A DNA stretch of 50,943 bases from Thioglobus_B sp964403565 (GCA_964403565.1 CAYOFV010000005.1:1-50943), one strand, 5' to 3'; shown: positions 41,540-50,534, counted from the first letter of the stretch. Numbers and translations are program-made. The notes: generated by a model not told the origin, from the sequence alone.

Positions 41540-42979
41540 TTATTTGTTGGTTAGATATTGATCTACTGCTACTGCCACGCCACGACCTTCATTGATCGCC
41601 CATACAACTAAAGACTGACCGCGACGACAGTCGCCAGCAGCAAAAATACCTGCTTCAGAAGTTGTGTAATTATCATATTGAGCTTGATAATTACCGCGCT
41701 CGTCAAGATCAATATTTGCATCGTCACTTAGATAGTGTTCAGGAGATACAAATCCCATTGATAGTAAAACCAACTCAGCATCCCAAGTTTTCTCACTATT
41801 TTCAATTTCAGTTAATTGACCATCAACAAATTCAACGTTTACTGTATTTATCCCAATAAGGTTTCCAGCGTCATCTTTTGTAAATGATTTAGTCATAAGT
41901 TGATATGATCTTGGGTCGTTACCATATACACTTTGCGCTTCGGCATGACCATAATCTACACGATAAATTAACGGCCACTCTGGCCATGGGTTATTTTCAG
42001 CTCTATCTACAGGTGGCTTACTCATAAGCTCAAAATTAACTACTGATTTTGCACCTTGGCGTAGTGCTGTTGCAATACAGTCAGTTCCAGTATCGCCACC
42101 ACCAATAACTATTACATTTTTACCATTAGCATTTAAATCAGAACTATTTGCATCTGCAGTATCAAGAAGGGCTTTAGTACTCTTTGTTAGATACTCCATT
42201 GCCATATGCACACCATCGGCATCACGATTATCAACCGGCAAATCTCGAGCCTGTGTAGCACCAGTAGTAAACACAATAGCATTAAAATCTTGTTTTAGAG
42301 CTTCAACTGTAATATCTTTACCAACATTAACTTGAGTTACAAACTCAATTCCAGAATCCTGCATTAGTTTAACTCTGCGCTCAACCACATCCTTGCCCAA
42401 TTTCATATTTGGGATGCCATACATCAATAAGCCACCAATACGATCGTCTCTTTCAAATACAGTTGCATTGTGACCAAGCTTATTAAGCTCATCAGCCGCT
42501 GCCATGCCTGCAGGACCTGAGCCCACAATAGCAACTTTTTTACCGGTTCTATACTCAACATCGTAAGGTTTAACCAAACCTTCTTCAAAGCCTTTATCAA
42601 TAATCGACTGTTCGATATTTTTGATTGTTACTGCAGGGTTGTTCATTCCTAATACGCACGCACCTTCACATGGAGCTGGACAAACCCTGCCAGTAAATTC
42701 TGGGAAATTATTAGTCTTAAGCAGTCTATTAAGTGCTGCTTGCCATTTATCGTTATAAACTAAATCATTCCATTCAGGAATTAAATTATTAACAGGACAG
42801 CCATCAGCAGACTGACAAAATGGCACTCCACAATCCATACATCTTGCACCTTGATTTTGCAAGTGCGCTTCATCATGACTACCACTAAAGATTTCACCAT
42901 AATCTTTAATACGCTCATCTACTAAGCGATATTCTTCAGTTTTACGATCAAATTCTTTAAAGCCTGTTACCTTTCCCAT
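41540..42979 (-). CDS. gltD: Glutamate synthase small subunit (GltD-like)
   Basis: A 479-residue protein. The N-terminal Cys clusters are CMDCGVPFC with CPVNNLIPEW, and VCPAPCEGACVLG. The FAD-binding motif is VAIVGSGPAGMAAADELNKLG, followed by GGLLMYGIPNMKL, the NAD(P)H-binding VIVIGGGDTGTDC and the C-terminal GIFAAGDCRRGQSLVVWAI. It supplies electrons from NAD(P)H to GltB for glutamate synthesis from glutamine and 2-oxoglutarate. No gltB is next to it. It is co-directional with, and 243 bases upstream of, dsrA, whose cluster contains the paralogous dsrL. Confidence 0.9.
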   Translation of the reverse strand: MGKVTGFKEFDRKTEEYRLVDERIKDYGEIFSGSHDEAHLQNQGARCMDCGVPFCQSADGCPVNNLIPEWNDLVYNDKWQAALNRLLKTNNFPEFTGRVCPAPCEGACVLGMNNPAVTIKNIEQSIIDKGFEEGLVKPYDVEYRTGKKVAIVGSGPAGMAAADELNKLGHNATVFERDDRIGGLLMYGIPNMKLGKDVVERRVKLMQDSGIEFVTQVNVGKDITVEALKQDFNAIVFTTGATQARDLPVDNRDADGVHMAMEYLTKSTKALLDTADANSSDLNANGKNVIVIGGGDTGTDCIATALRQGAKSVVNFELMSKPPVDRAENNPWPEWPLIYRVDYGHAEAQSVYGNDPRSYQLMTKSFTKDDAGNLIGINTVNVEFVDGQLTEIENSEKTWDAELVLLSMGFVSPEHYLSDDANIDLDERGNYQAQYDNYTTSEAGIFAAGDCRRGQSLVVWAINEGRGVAVAVDQYLTNK

Positions 42980-43016
42980 TATTCTACAAATCTAGATAAA
43001 TATAAAACGCATAATT

Positions 43017-43034
43017 ATGCCATATTAATGCCAT
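43017..43034. promoter_or_regulatory. Direct repeat ATGCCAT with 11-bp period upstream of gltD
   Basis: ATGCCAT occurs at 43017-43023 and 43028-43034, exactly one helical turn apart, about 40 bases upstream of the gltD start. Tandem 7-mers on an 11-bp period are typical binding sites for OmpR/PhoB-type response regulators, so it may be an activator site. The regulator is unknown. Confidence 0.35.
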
Positions 43035-43081
43035 TTTTGCACACCTCAAATAACCTTATAAAAATATATTAAATTCTTATC

Positions 43082-43110
43082 TTGTTAAAGACATAGATTA
43101 ACTGTATAAT
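43082..43110 (+). promoter_or_regulatory. Predicted sigma-70 promoter of rplS
   Basis: TTGTTA (43082-43087), a 17-base spacer and a perfect TATAAT (43105-43110) lie 33 bases before the rplS ATG. This is one of the best promoter matches in the window and fits a ribosomal protein gene transcribed on its own. Confidence 0.65.
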
Positions 43111-43142
43111 TGCTCGTTTTTGATATTTCATATTTACTGATC

Positions 43143-43493
43143 ATGAACTTAATCGACCAAATTGAACAAGAGCAACTACGCAGCGATATTCCTGAGTTTG
43201 CACAAGGTGATACTGTTGTTGTACAAGTAAAAGTACGTGAAGGCAACCGCGAAAGACTTCAAGCATTTGAAGGTGTAGTTATTGCTAAAAAGAACCGTGG
43301 TATTGGTTCGGCATTTACAGTTAGAAAAATCTCACACGGTGAAGGTGTTGAAAGAGTTTTTCAAACGCACTCAAAAATGATTGACTCAGTTGAAGTTAAG
43401 CGTCGTGGTAAAGTTCGTCAAGCTAAACTATACTACCTACGTGGTTTAACTGGTAAGGCTGCAAGAATTAAAGAAAAACTAGCTAAAAAATAA
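43143..43493 (+). CDS. rplS: Ribosomal protein bL19
   Basis: A 116-residue bL19 with MNLIDQIEQEQLRSDIPEF, FAQGDTVVVQVKVREGNRER, QAFEGVVIAKKNRGIGSAFT, RKISHGEGVERVFQTHS and KLYYLRGLTGKAARIKEKL. I chose the ATG at 43143, which gives the conserved N-terminus, over a start 33 bases earlier. In many bacteria rplS is the last gene of rpsP-rimM-trmD-rplS; here it has its own promoter and an intrinsic terminator, so it is a single-gene unit. Confidence 0.97.
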   Translation: MNLIDQIEQEQLRSDIPEFAQGDTVVVQVKVREGNRERLQAFEGVVIAKKNRGIGSAFTVRKISHGEGVERVFQTHSKMIDSVEVKRRGKVRQAKLYYLRGLTGKAARIKEKLAKK

Positions 43494-43511
43494 GCTATTT
43501 AATTCTTTGTA

Positions 43512-43539
43512 AATACCGGCTGTATGCCGGTATTTTTTT
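43512..43539 (+). terminator. Intrinsic terminator of rplS
   Basis: AATACCGGC (43512-43520), loop TGTAT and GCCGGTATT (43526-43534), followed by a T-run to 43539. The GC-rich 9-bp stem and the T-run make it a standard rho-independent terminator 19 bases after the rplS stop. Confidence 0.9.
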
Positions 43540-43554
43540 GTCTAAAATTTAAAG

Positions 43555-44439
43555 ATGGAAAACAATATCCAGCTTATAGATAAATTTCTTGATCATTATT
43601 GGCTATCAACTGGTGCAAGTAGTAATACTTTGTCAGCATATAAATCTGATTTAAAACTATTTGATAAATATTTAAACAAAAATTTATTAACTGTAGATGG
43701 TAGTGATATATCCGCCTACTTTAAGTATAGATCTAGTAAGGCACTTTCAAGCTCTACACAAGCTCGTATTCTTACTTGCTTACGCACCTTTTATCAGTAT
43801 TTGGTAAATAGCAAACAAATAGATAAAGATCCTAGTGCAAAGCTAACTATGCCAAAAATTGAGCAGAAACTTCCAATTTTTTTAAATATTACAGAAGTAG
43901 AAAAACTACTAGACTCGCCTGATATTAAAACTATTTTCGGCCTAAGAGATCGAGCAATGTTGGAGCTTTTATACTCTTGTGGACTGCGAGTATCAGAGCT
44001 AATTAATCTAAGTTTTCATAATATTAATCTAGCTGATGAATATATTCGTATTTTCGGCAAAGGTAATAAAGAAAGGATATTACCAATGGGAGAGCTGGCA
44101 ATTGAATATTTGCAAAACTATGAAAACAACTCACGCAAATACTTATTAAAAACCAATAAGACTGATAGTTATTTTCTAAGTAATCGCGGCTCGAGCATGA
44201 GCAGACAAAACTTTTTCTACATTATAAAAGCCTATGCTAAAAAGGCTGGAATTGATAAAGAACTATCTCCACACACATTAAGACATGCATTCGCCACGCA
44301 TCTTGTACAAAGTGGTGCTGATCTGCGTTCAGTGCAGCTAATGCTTGGACATAGTGATATATCCACTACACAAATATATACCCATATTCAAAATGTGCAG
44401 TTAAAATCACAGCATAGTAAACACCACCCTCGCGGCTAG
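43555..44439 (+). CDS. xerD: Site-specific tyrosine recombinase XerD
   Basis: A 294-residue tyrosine recombinase with the SAM-like N-terminal domain (FLDHYWLSTGASSNTLSAYKSDL) and all catalytic residues: Arg145 (CGLRVSE), Lys169, His240 and Arg243 (HTLRHAFATH), His266 (LGHSDIS) and nucleophile Tyr275. The N-terminus and the C-terminal KHHPRG are XerD-like rather than XerC-like. With XerC it resolves chromosome dimers at dif. No dif site or integron array is visible beside it, so it is the housekeeping enzyme. Confidence 0.92.
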   Translation: MENNIQLIDKFLDHYWLSTGASSNTLSAYKSDLKLFDKYLNKNLLTVDGSDISAYFKYRSSKALSSSTQARILTCLRTFYQYLVNSKQIDKDPSAKLTMPKIEQKLPIFLNITEVEKLLDSPDIKTIFGLRDRAMLELLYSCGLRVSELINLSFHNINLADEYIRIFGKGNKERILPMGELAIEYLQNYENNSRKYLLKTNKTDSYFLSNRGSSMSRQNFFYIIKAYAKKAGIDKELSPHTLRHAFATHLVQSGADLRSVQLMLGHSDISTTQIYTHIQNVQLKSQHSKHHPRG

Positions 44440-44866
44440 TTTTTTACATCGTCTTTTTACCTACTACTGTGTTGCACTTATCTTTCACTCAGTCATATAG
44501 TTTTATCTATATTCCTTCGTTCAATCTGTCGTGCGCCTTGTATTAGGCAAAAATACTTGTAAAAATATAGCGTGTAAAAAATTAGGAAATTTCAAGAATT
44601 AATAAAAATTTAACCGAATTTATCACTTTTTAAGTGCTTTTAACGACTTTTAGACACTAAATATCAACTTTTTAACGATTTTATTAAACTTTACTGATGA
44701 TTTTTAGAAAATTTAGCAAATTTTCATTTTGTTAACATTTTGCTATTTTTATGTAATTTTTTTAACAAAAAATATAATTTGTGATGATTTTAAAATGCTA
44801 TATTTGTAAATATTTTTAGTATTCTGCGCGGCAGAATGATAGATATTTGAAGGAGTGTGTAACTAA
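44440..44866. other. 427-bp AT-rich non-coding stretch leading into the assembly gap
   Basis: I see no gene. The sequence is very AT-rich from about 44560. It holds CACTT-TTT-AAGTG (near 44624), a perfect hairpin ATTCTGC-GCG-GCAGAAT (44821-44837) and a strong Shine-Dalgarno AAGGAG (44850-44855) 11 bases before the Ns. All short frames from GTG or ATG after that site close at once. The layout suggests a leader of a gene whose start codon lies inside the gap. Confidence 0.5.
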
Positions 44867-44966
44867 NNNNNNNNNNNNNNNNNNNNNNNNNNNNNNNNNN
44901 NNNNNNNNNNNNNNNNNNNNNNNNNNNNNNNNNNNNNNNNNNNNNNNNNNNNNNNNNNNNNNNNNN
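44867..44966. other. Scaffold gap, exactly 100 Ns
   Basis: A run of exactly 100 Ns is the usual placeholder for a gap of unknown length. What lies inside cannot be known from this sequence. The xerD side and the greA side may not be neighbours by only 100 bases. Confidence 0.98.
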
Positions 44967-44976
44967 AACACATGAC

Positions 44977-45009
44977 TGAAAAATAGAAATTATTCTAACA
45001 AAGTAGAAT
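44977..45009 (-). terminator. Weak terminator-like hairpin after greA
   Basis: On the minus strand ATTCTA-CTTTGT-TAGAAT (45009-44992) is followed by AATTTCTATTTTTC. The stem is only 6 bp and AT-rich, so it is at best a weak intrinsic terminator for the carA-mlaA-carB-greA unit. It lies 10 bases after the greA stop. Confidence 0.4.
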
Positions 45010-45019
45010 GCAAAAATAT

Positions 45020-45496
45020 TTACAAATACTGGACTTCAAGTATTTCGTAGATTATATCACCCTTCGGCGCCTTAACTGTAACCTCATCACCCTCTTCATT
45101 ACCCATAAGTGCTGAGGCAATTGGTGAATGGCATGAAATTTTATTATTCTCAATATCAGCCTCATCTTCACCAACGATTTGATAAGTAATTTCACTATCA
45201 TCTTCGATATTCATAAGAGTAATAGTTGTACCAAATACGCATCTTCCATCTTGTGAAAGTTTGGTTACGTCAATTACTTGAACACGTGATAGTTTTGATT
45301 CAATCTCTTTAATACGTCCTTCACAAAAACTTTGCTCTTCACGAGCGGCGTGATACTCGGCATTTTCTTTAAGATCGCCATGTTCACGGGCAGTGGCAAT
45401 ATCTTCAACAATACGTGGACGATCTACATCTTTAAGTTTTGTAAGTTCATCCTCTAGCGCCTTAACGCCAGCAACTGTCATTGGTATATTGTCCAT
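45020..45496 (-). CDS. greA: Transcription elongation factor GreA
   Basis: A 158-residue GreA with the N-terminal coiled coil (KALEDELTKLKDVDRPRIVE, AREHGDLKENAEYHAAREEQ with the acidic tip residues) and the C-terminal FKBP-like domain (GEDEADIENNKISCHSPIAS, ALMGNEEGDEVTVKAPKGD). It reactivates backtracked RNA polymerase by stimulating transcript cleavage. Its start overlaps the carB stop (TAATG), so it is expressed with the car genes, an arrangement also seen in other gammaproteobacteria. Confidence 0.96.
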   Translation of the reverse strand: MDNIPMTVAGVKALEDELTKLKDVDRPRIVEDIATAREHGDLKENAEYHAAREEQSFCEGRIKEIESKLSRVQVIDVTKLSQDGRCVFGTTITLMNIEDDSEITYQIVGEDEADIENNKISCHSPIASALMGNEEGDEVTVKAPKGDIIYEILEVQYL

Positions 45497-48400
45497 TAGT
45501 GTAGGGTTTGAAGTTTATTTACTGTAAGCTTATCATGAGTTTTCAACCCATCAAGCATAGCGTACGCTGCGGTAACCGTAGTGGTAAATGGCACTTTATG
45601 AATCAATGCTTGGCAACGAATAGCTGCAGCGTCAGTTGCTCCTTGTGTATCTTCAGTTGAATTGATAATAAGATCAATATCATCATTTTTAATCATATCA
45701 ACAATATGCGGAGAGCCTTCTGAAACCTTATTGACCACACCACATTCAATACCACCCTCTTCTAATAATTTTTGGTTAGAACGAGTAGCCACTAATTTAA
45801 ACCCTTGTTTATCAAGCTTTTTACCAAGACTAACAAGTTCGTCACGATCAAGCTTTCTAAGCGATACAAATGCCACACCATTATCTGGTGCACGATCACC
45901 CGCTGCAAGTTGAGCCTTATCAAACGCCGAGGCAAAATCATCACCCACACCCATAACTTCACCAGTTGAACGCATCTCTGGACCAAGAATTGGGTCTACA
46001 CCTAAGAACTTATTAAACGGGAATACCGCCTCTTTTACGCTAAAGTGCTGAGGGATAATTTCTTCAGTAAATTCTAACTCTTTAAGAGTTGATCCAGCCA
46101 TAACCTTAGCTGCGATATTTGCCAATGGCGCTCCAATTGCTTTAGATACAAATGGAACTGTACGTGATGCACGAGGATTAACCTCAATTACATAAATTTC
46201 ACCATCTTGATAAGCAAGCTGAGTATTCATTAGACCAACAACGTTAAGCTCTTTAGCCATAGCAATCACTTGAGTGCGCATCTCGTCCAATACATCTGTC
46301 TGCAACGAATACGGAGGTAGTGAACAAGCACTATCACCAGAGTGAATTCCAGCCTGCTCAATATGCTGCATAATACCACCGATAACCACATCTTCACCGT
46401 CACTAATTACATCAATATCTACCTCAATTGCATGATCTAGGAATGAGTCAAGTAGTACAGGGGAATCATTAGATACTTGTACAGCCGTATGCATATAATG
46501 ATCTAAGCTTTCTTTATCGTAAACAATTTCCATTGCACGGCCACCTAATACATAAGATGGTCTTACCACTAGCGGGAATCCAATTGCATCGGCAATATCT
46601 ACCGCTTGCTCTAATGAACGTGCAGTACCATTAAGCGGTTGTTTTAAGTTAAGTTTTTGAATCATTTGCTGGAATCTTTCACGATCCTCAGCTAGATCAA
46701 TTGCATCTGGCGATGTACCAATAATCTTAGCACCACTCTTCTCTAAAGCATCAGCTAACTTAAGTGGAGTTTGACCACCATAATGCACAATAATTCCGTC
46801 TGGATTTTCAATATCAATTACCGCTAAAACATCTTCTAAAGTTAATGGCTCAAAATACAAGCGATCTGAGATGTCATAATCTGTTGAAACTGTCTCTGGG
46901 TTACAGTTAACCATAATAGTTTCATAACCTTCTTCACGCAGAGCTAAAGATGCATGCACACAGCAATAATCAAATTCAATACCTTGGCCAATACGGTTTG
47001 GTCCACCACCAAGAATCATAATCTTTTTCTTATCCGAAGGGTTTGATTCACACTCGTTTTGGTAAGTTGAGTACATATAAGCAGTTGAGGTATCAAACTC
47101 AGCAGCACAAGAGTCTACACGCTTAAATACTGGTTTAATGTTTAGCGCCTTTCTTCTTTCCAATACTGAAGATTCAGAACAATTCAAAAGCTGTGCTAAG
47201 CGTGCATCAGAAAAACCTTTACGTTTAAGGTTAAACATCTCTTCAGCATCTATATCAGCAATATTCATGCCATTAATCTGCATCTCATTTGAAACAATAT
47301 CTTCAAGTTGAGCAAGGAACCATGGATCAACTTTAGATAAATCAAATATCTCTTCTAAAGTTAGGCCAAGTCTAAATGCATCTGCTAGATAGAAAATACG
47401 ATCACCACGAGCAGAAATACACTCTGAACGAATTTTATTTTTTGCATCATCTGAAGACAAATCAACCACAGGATCAAGTCCTACTCTATCAGTCTCTAAA
47501 CCTCTTAGTGCTTTTTGCAATGATTCTTGAAATGTTGAACCCATTGCCATTACCTCACCAACAGATTTCATCTGTGTAGTTAGGCGGTCATCAGCTTTAG
47601 GGAATTTTTCAAATGCAAAACGTGGAATTTTAGTAACCACGTAATCAATACTAGGTTCAAACGATGCTGGAGTTTTACCGCCAGTAATATCATTATCTAG
47701 TTCATCTAATGTATAGCCAATAGCAAGTTTTGCCGCAACCTTAGCAATTGGAAATCCAGTTGCTTTTGATGCTAGTGCAGATGAACGTGATACACGAGGG
47801 TTCATCTCAATAATTGTTAGGCGACCATCTTCTGGATTGAGTGCAAACTGCACGTTTGAGCCACCAGTATCAACACCAATTTCACGTAGCACCGCTAAAG
47901 AAGCATTACGCATAACCTGATACTCCTTATCAGTCAAGGTTTGTGCTGGCGCAACAGTTATTGAGTCACCTGTGTGCACACCCATTGGGTCAAAGTTTTC
48001 AATTGAACAGATAATGATGCAATTATCCTTACGGTCACGCACCACTTCCATTTCATACTCTTTCCAGCCAAGGATTGACTCTTCAACTAAAAGTTCGTTA
48101 GTTGGAGAAAGATCTAGGCCGCGCTCACAAATTTGAATAAATTCTTCTTTATTGTAGGCAATGCCACCACCTGAGCCACCCATAGTAAACGATGGGCGAA
48201 TAATAGTTGGAAAACCAACCTCTTCTTGAATTTTGTGCGCCTGCTCCATATTGTGAGCAACAGCAGCTTTAGGCATATCTAAACCAATCTTAATCATCGC
48301 CTCACGGAAAAGATCACGATCTTCGGCTTTATCAATCGCCTCTTTTTTAGCGCCAATCATCTCCACGCCATGTTCTTCTAGAACTCCGTGTCGCTCTAAA

Positions 48401-48702
48401 TCTAATGCGCAGTTAAGAGCTGTTTGACCACCCATAGTTGGCAGTAGTGCATCAGGCTTTTCTTCTTCAATAATCTTAGCAACCGTACGCCACTCAATCG
48501 GCTCAATATATGTTGCGTCCGCCATTTGCGGATCAGTCATAATCGTTGCAGGATTTGAATTTACCAAAATAACACGATAACCCTCTTCTCTAAGCGCTTT
48601 ACATGCTTGAGCACCAGAGTAGTCAAACTCACACGCTTGACCAATTACAATCGGACCAGCGCCGATAATTAAAATAGAGTTTATATCTTGTCTTTTTGGC
48701 AT
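45496..48702 (-). CDS. carB: Carbamoyl-phosphate synthase large subunit
   Basis: A 1068-residue protein, the usual length, with two ATP-grasp halves. The first has ILIIGAGPIVIGQACEFDYS, TMGGQTALNCALDL and RPSFTMGGSGGGIAYN. The second has IMILGGGPNRIGQGIEFDYC, HYGGQTPLKLADAL and RPSYVLGGRAMEIVYD. The C-terminal regulatory domain ends TVNKLQTLH. It makes carbamoyl phosphate for arginine and pyrimidine synthesis with CarA. It is separated from carA by mlaA and coupled to greA. Confidence 0.98.
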   Translation of the reverse strand: MPKRQDINSILIIGAGPIVIGQACEFDYSGAQACKALREEGYRVILVNSNPATIMTDPQMADATYIEPIEWRTVAKIIEEEKPDALLPTMGGQTALNCALDLERHGVLEEHGVEMIGAKKEAIDKAEDRDLFREAMIKIGLDMPKAAVAHNMEQAHKIQEEVGFPTIIRPSFTMGGSGGGIAYNKEEFIQICERGLDLSPTNELLVEESILGWKEYEMEVVRDRKDNCIIICSIENFDPMGVHTGDSITVAPAQTLTDKEYQVMRNASLAVLREIGVDTGGSNVQFALNPEDGRLTIIEMNPRVSRSSALASKATGFPIAKVAAKLAIGYTLDELDNDITGGKTPASFEPSIDYVVTKIPRFAFEKFPKADDRLTTQMKSVGEVMAMGSTFQESLQKALRGLETDRVGLDPVVDLSSDDAKNKIRSECISARGDRIFYLADAFRLGLTLEEIFDLSKVDPWFLAQLEDIVSNEMQINGMNIADIDAEEMFNLKRKGFSDARLAQLLNCSESSVLERRKALNIKPVFKRVDSCAAEFDTSTAYMYSTYQNECESNPSDKKKIMILGGGPNRIGQGIEFDYCCVHASLALREEGYETIMVNCNPETVSTDYDISDRLYFEPLTLEDVLAVIDIENPDGIIVHYGGQTPLKLADALEKSGAKIIGTSPDAIDLAEDRERFQQMIQKLNLKQPLNGTARSLEQAVDIADAIGFPLVVRPSYVLGGRAMEIVYDKESLDHYMHTAVQVSNDSPVLLDSFLDHAIEVDIDVISDGEDVVIGGIMQHIEQAGIHSGDSACSLPPYSLQTDVLDEMRTQVIAMAKELNVVGLMNTQLAYQDGEIYVIEVNPRASRTVPFVSKAIGAPLANIAAKVMAGSTLKELEFTEEIIPQHFSVKEAVFPFNKFLGVDPILGPEMRSTGEVMGVGDDFASAFDKAQLAAGDRAPDNGVAFVSLRKLDRDELVSLGKKLDKQGFKLVATRSNQKLLEEGGIECGVVNKVSEGSPHIVDMIKNDDIDLIINSTEDTQGATDAAAIRCQALIHKVPFTTTVTAAYAMLDGLKTHDKLTVNKLQTLH

Positions 48703-48723
48703 TATTTTGTACTGTTTAAATCT

Positions 48724-49416
48724 TTAGAAGTCTTCGTCTGTTATTGGAACGTTTCCATCGTAAATATCGTCTTTACGTTTTTGTAAATATGAAGAACGCA
48801 TTGCAATATATGGATCGTCAGAGTCTTCCAATAGATCAGTAATTGGTAATAGCTCAACACGTTTGTCAAGCGCTCCAGTTAACACTGCAGCGTTTTTATC
48901 ACTACCATCAAGTTGGTTAATAACATTAGCATCAGAAGATATATCAACATATAGTCCTGCAGTATCTCTAAGCGTTGAAGGCCCTAAAATTGGCAGCATA
49001 ATAAATGGTCCATCACTTACGCCCCAAGTACCAAGTGTTTGGCCAAAGTCTTCTTTAGTTTTCTTAAGATCCATATCAGTTGCAACATCAAATAGACCTG
49101 CTAGACCAACAGTAGTATTAACCGTAATACGACCCAATGTAACAACAGAATCTTCAAATTTAAATTGTAAAATCTGATTTGCAAGAGTTGATATATCACC
49201 AATATTAGAGAAAAAATCTCTAATTCTATCTTGCATAAATTCTGGAATATTTTCCTTATAACCTCGTGCTACTGGCTCAAATAAGTTGTCATCTAAAGCT
49301 TCATTAAATTCATAAATCCCGCGGTTTACATTCTCAAATGGATCAACATCTTCTTCTGCATGAGAGTTAAAACTCATAACAAAAACCATCATTAAACTAA
49401 TTAAGATTTTTTTCAT
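48724..49416 (-). CDS. mlaA: MlaA/VacJ-family outer-membrane lipid asymmetry protein, without lipobox
   Basis: A 230-residue MlaA (VacJ) protein with VDPFENVNRGIYEFNEALDD, RIRDFFSNIGDISTLANQIL, NTTVGLAGLFDVATDMDLKK, EDFGQTLGTWGVSDGPFIML and PILGPSTLRDTAGLYVD. It removes misplaced phospholipids from the outer leaflet of the outer membrane. The signal peptide (MKKILISLMMVFVMSFNSHA) has no lipobox cysteine, unlike the E. coli lipoprotein, so this form is probably not lipidated. It sits between carA (TAATG overlap) and carB (21-base gap). Confidence 0.92.
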   Translation of the reverse strand: MKKILISLMMVFVMSFNSHAEEDVDPFENVNRGIYEFNEALDDNLFEPVARGYKENIPEFMQDRIRDFFSNIGDISTLANQILQFKFEDSVVTLGRITVNTTVGLAGLFDVATDMDLKKTKEDFGQTLGTWGVSDGPFIMLPILGPSTLRDTAGLYVDISSDANVINQLDGSDKNAAVLTGALDKRVELLPITDLLEDSDDPYIAMRSSYLQKRKDDIYDGNVPITDEDF

Positions 49417-50534
49417 TAACTTATCTCCTTGATGAAATCATCAAACAACCCACTAACATCATGCGGACCAGGCGAGGCCTCAGGATGCCCTTGAAAGCTA
49501 TAGGCATTCTTACCTTTGACTCTAATGCCTTGAATAGAATTATCAAATAATGATCTATGGGTAATTTCGATATTATCCGGAATGTTATCCTCAGCCACAG
49601 CAAAACCATGGTTTTGCGAAGTAATCATTACTTGTTTTGAATCTAGATCTTGTACTGGATGGTTAGCACCATGATGACCAAACTTCATTTTCTCAGTTTT
49701 GGCACCACTTGCAAGTGATAATAGCTGATGTCCTAGGCAAATTCCAAACATTGGCATATCTTTATCCAATAAAGTCTTAATGTTATCAATTGCATAATCA
49801 CATGGCTCAGGATCACCCGGGCCATTCGATAAGAAAACTCCGTCAGGATTCATAGCTAAAACCTCATTAACTGGAGTTTGTGCGTTTACCACAGTTAGAT
49901 CACAACCTCGATCAACTAACATTCTTAAGATATTTTTCTTAACACCGTAATCGTAAACAACAACGTTAAATTTTTTATCCAGATTGTTAAATTCACCAGT
50001 TTCAAGCGAATATGAACCTTTGTCAAATTTATAAGTATCAGTAGTTGAAACTACTTTTGCCAAATCCATGTTTTTAAGTCCGGCAAAATCTTGAGCTTTT
50101 TTAATCGCAGCATCTTGATCAATGTTTTCACCAGTTACAATACAGCCTTTAAGTGAGCCTTTTTCACGCAAAATGCGAGTTAGAGCACGAGTATCAATAT
50201 CACTGATTGCAACAACATTATTACGCTGCAGATATTCAGATAATGTCTCTTCTGTTCTCCAGTTGCTAACTTCAAGTGGCAGGTCGCGAATAATAAGACC
50301 TGATGCATAAACTTTATCTGATTCTACATCAACTTGGTTAGTGCCGGTGTTGCCAATATGTGGATATGTAAGAGCAACAATTTGCTTAGTATAAGATGGA
50401 TCTGTAAGGATTTCTTGATAGCCGGTCATTGAAGTATTGAAAACTACTTCACCAATAGTTTCACCACTAGCACCAATAGATTTACCAGTAAAAATACTAC
50501 CGTCTTCTAATGCTAATATGGCAACTTGTGACAC
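49416..50534 (-). CDS. carA: Carbamoyl-phosphate synthase small subunit (GTG start)
   Basis: A 372-residue glutaminase subunit: AILALEDGSIFTGKSIGASG, VFNTSMTGYQEILTDPSY, DIDTRALTRILREKG, LSNGPGDPEPC, the nucleophile Cys in FGICLGHQLLSLA, and FQGHPEASPGPHD with the catalytic His and Glu. It supplies ammonia to CarB. I chose the GTG at 50534 because AAAGGAG lies 6 bases upstream and this gives the conserved N-terminus; a longer open frame to 50606 has no such site. Confidence 0.96.
   Translation of the reverse strand: MSQVAILALEDGSIFTGKSIGASGETIGEVVFNTSMTGYQEILTDPSYTKQIVALTYPHIGNTGTNQVDVESDKVYASGLIIRDLPLEVSNWRTEETLSEYLQRNNVVAISDIDTRALTRILREKGSLKGCIVTGENIDQDAAIKKAQDFAGLKNMDLAKVVSTTDTYKFDKGSYSLETGEFNNLDKKFNVVVYDYGVKKNILRMLVDRGCDLTVVNAQTPVNEVLAMNPDGVFLSNGPGDPEPCDYAIDNIKTLLDKDMPMFGICLGHQLLSLASGAKTEKMKFGHHGANHPVQDLDSKQVMITSQNHGFAVAEDNIPDNIEITHRSLFDNSIQGIRVKGKNAYSFQGHPEASPGPHDVSGLFDDFIKEIS

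Noticed and set aside
43000..43020. Sigma-54 promoter upstream of gltD (TGGCAT...TGC)
   Set aside because: The spacing between GG and GC is 9 rather than 10 and the boxes are poor matches.
43555..44439. xerD as an integrase of a genomic island or integron
   Set aside because: Its N- and C-terminal sequence is that of housekeeping XerD and no attachment sites or cassette genes are seen next to it.
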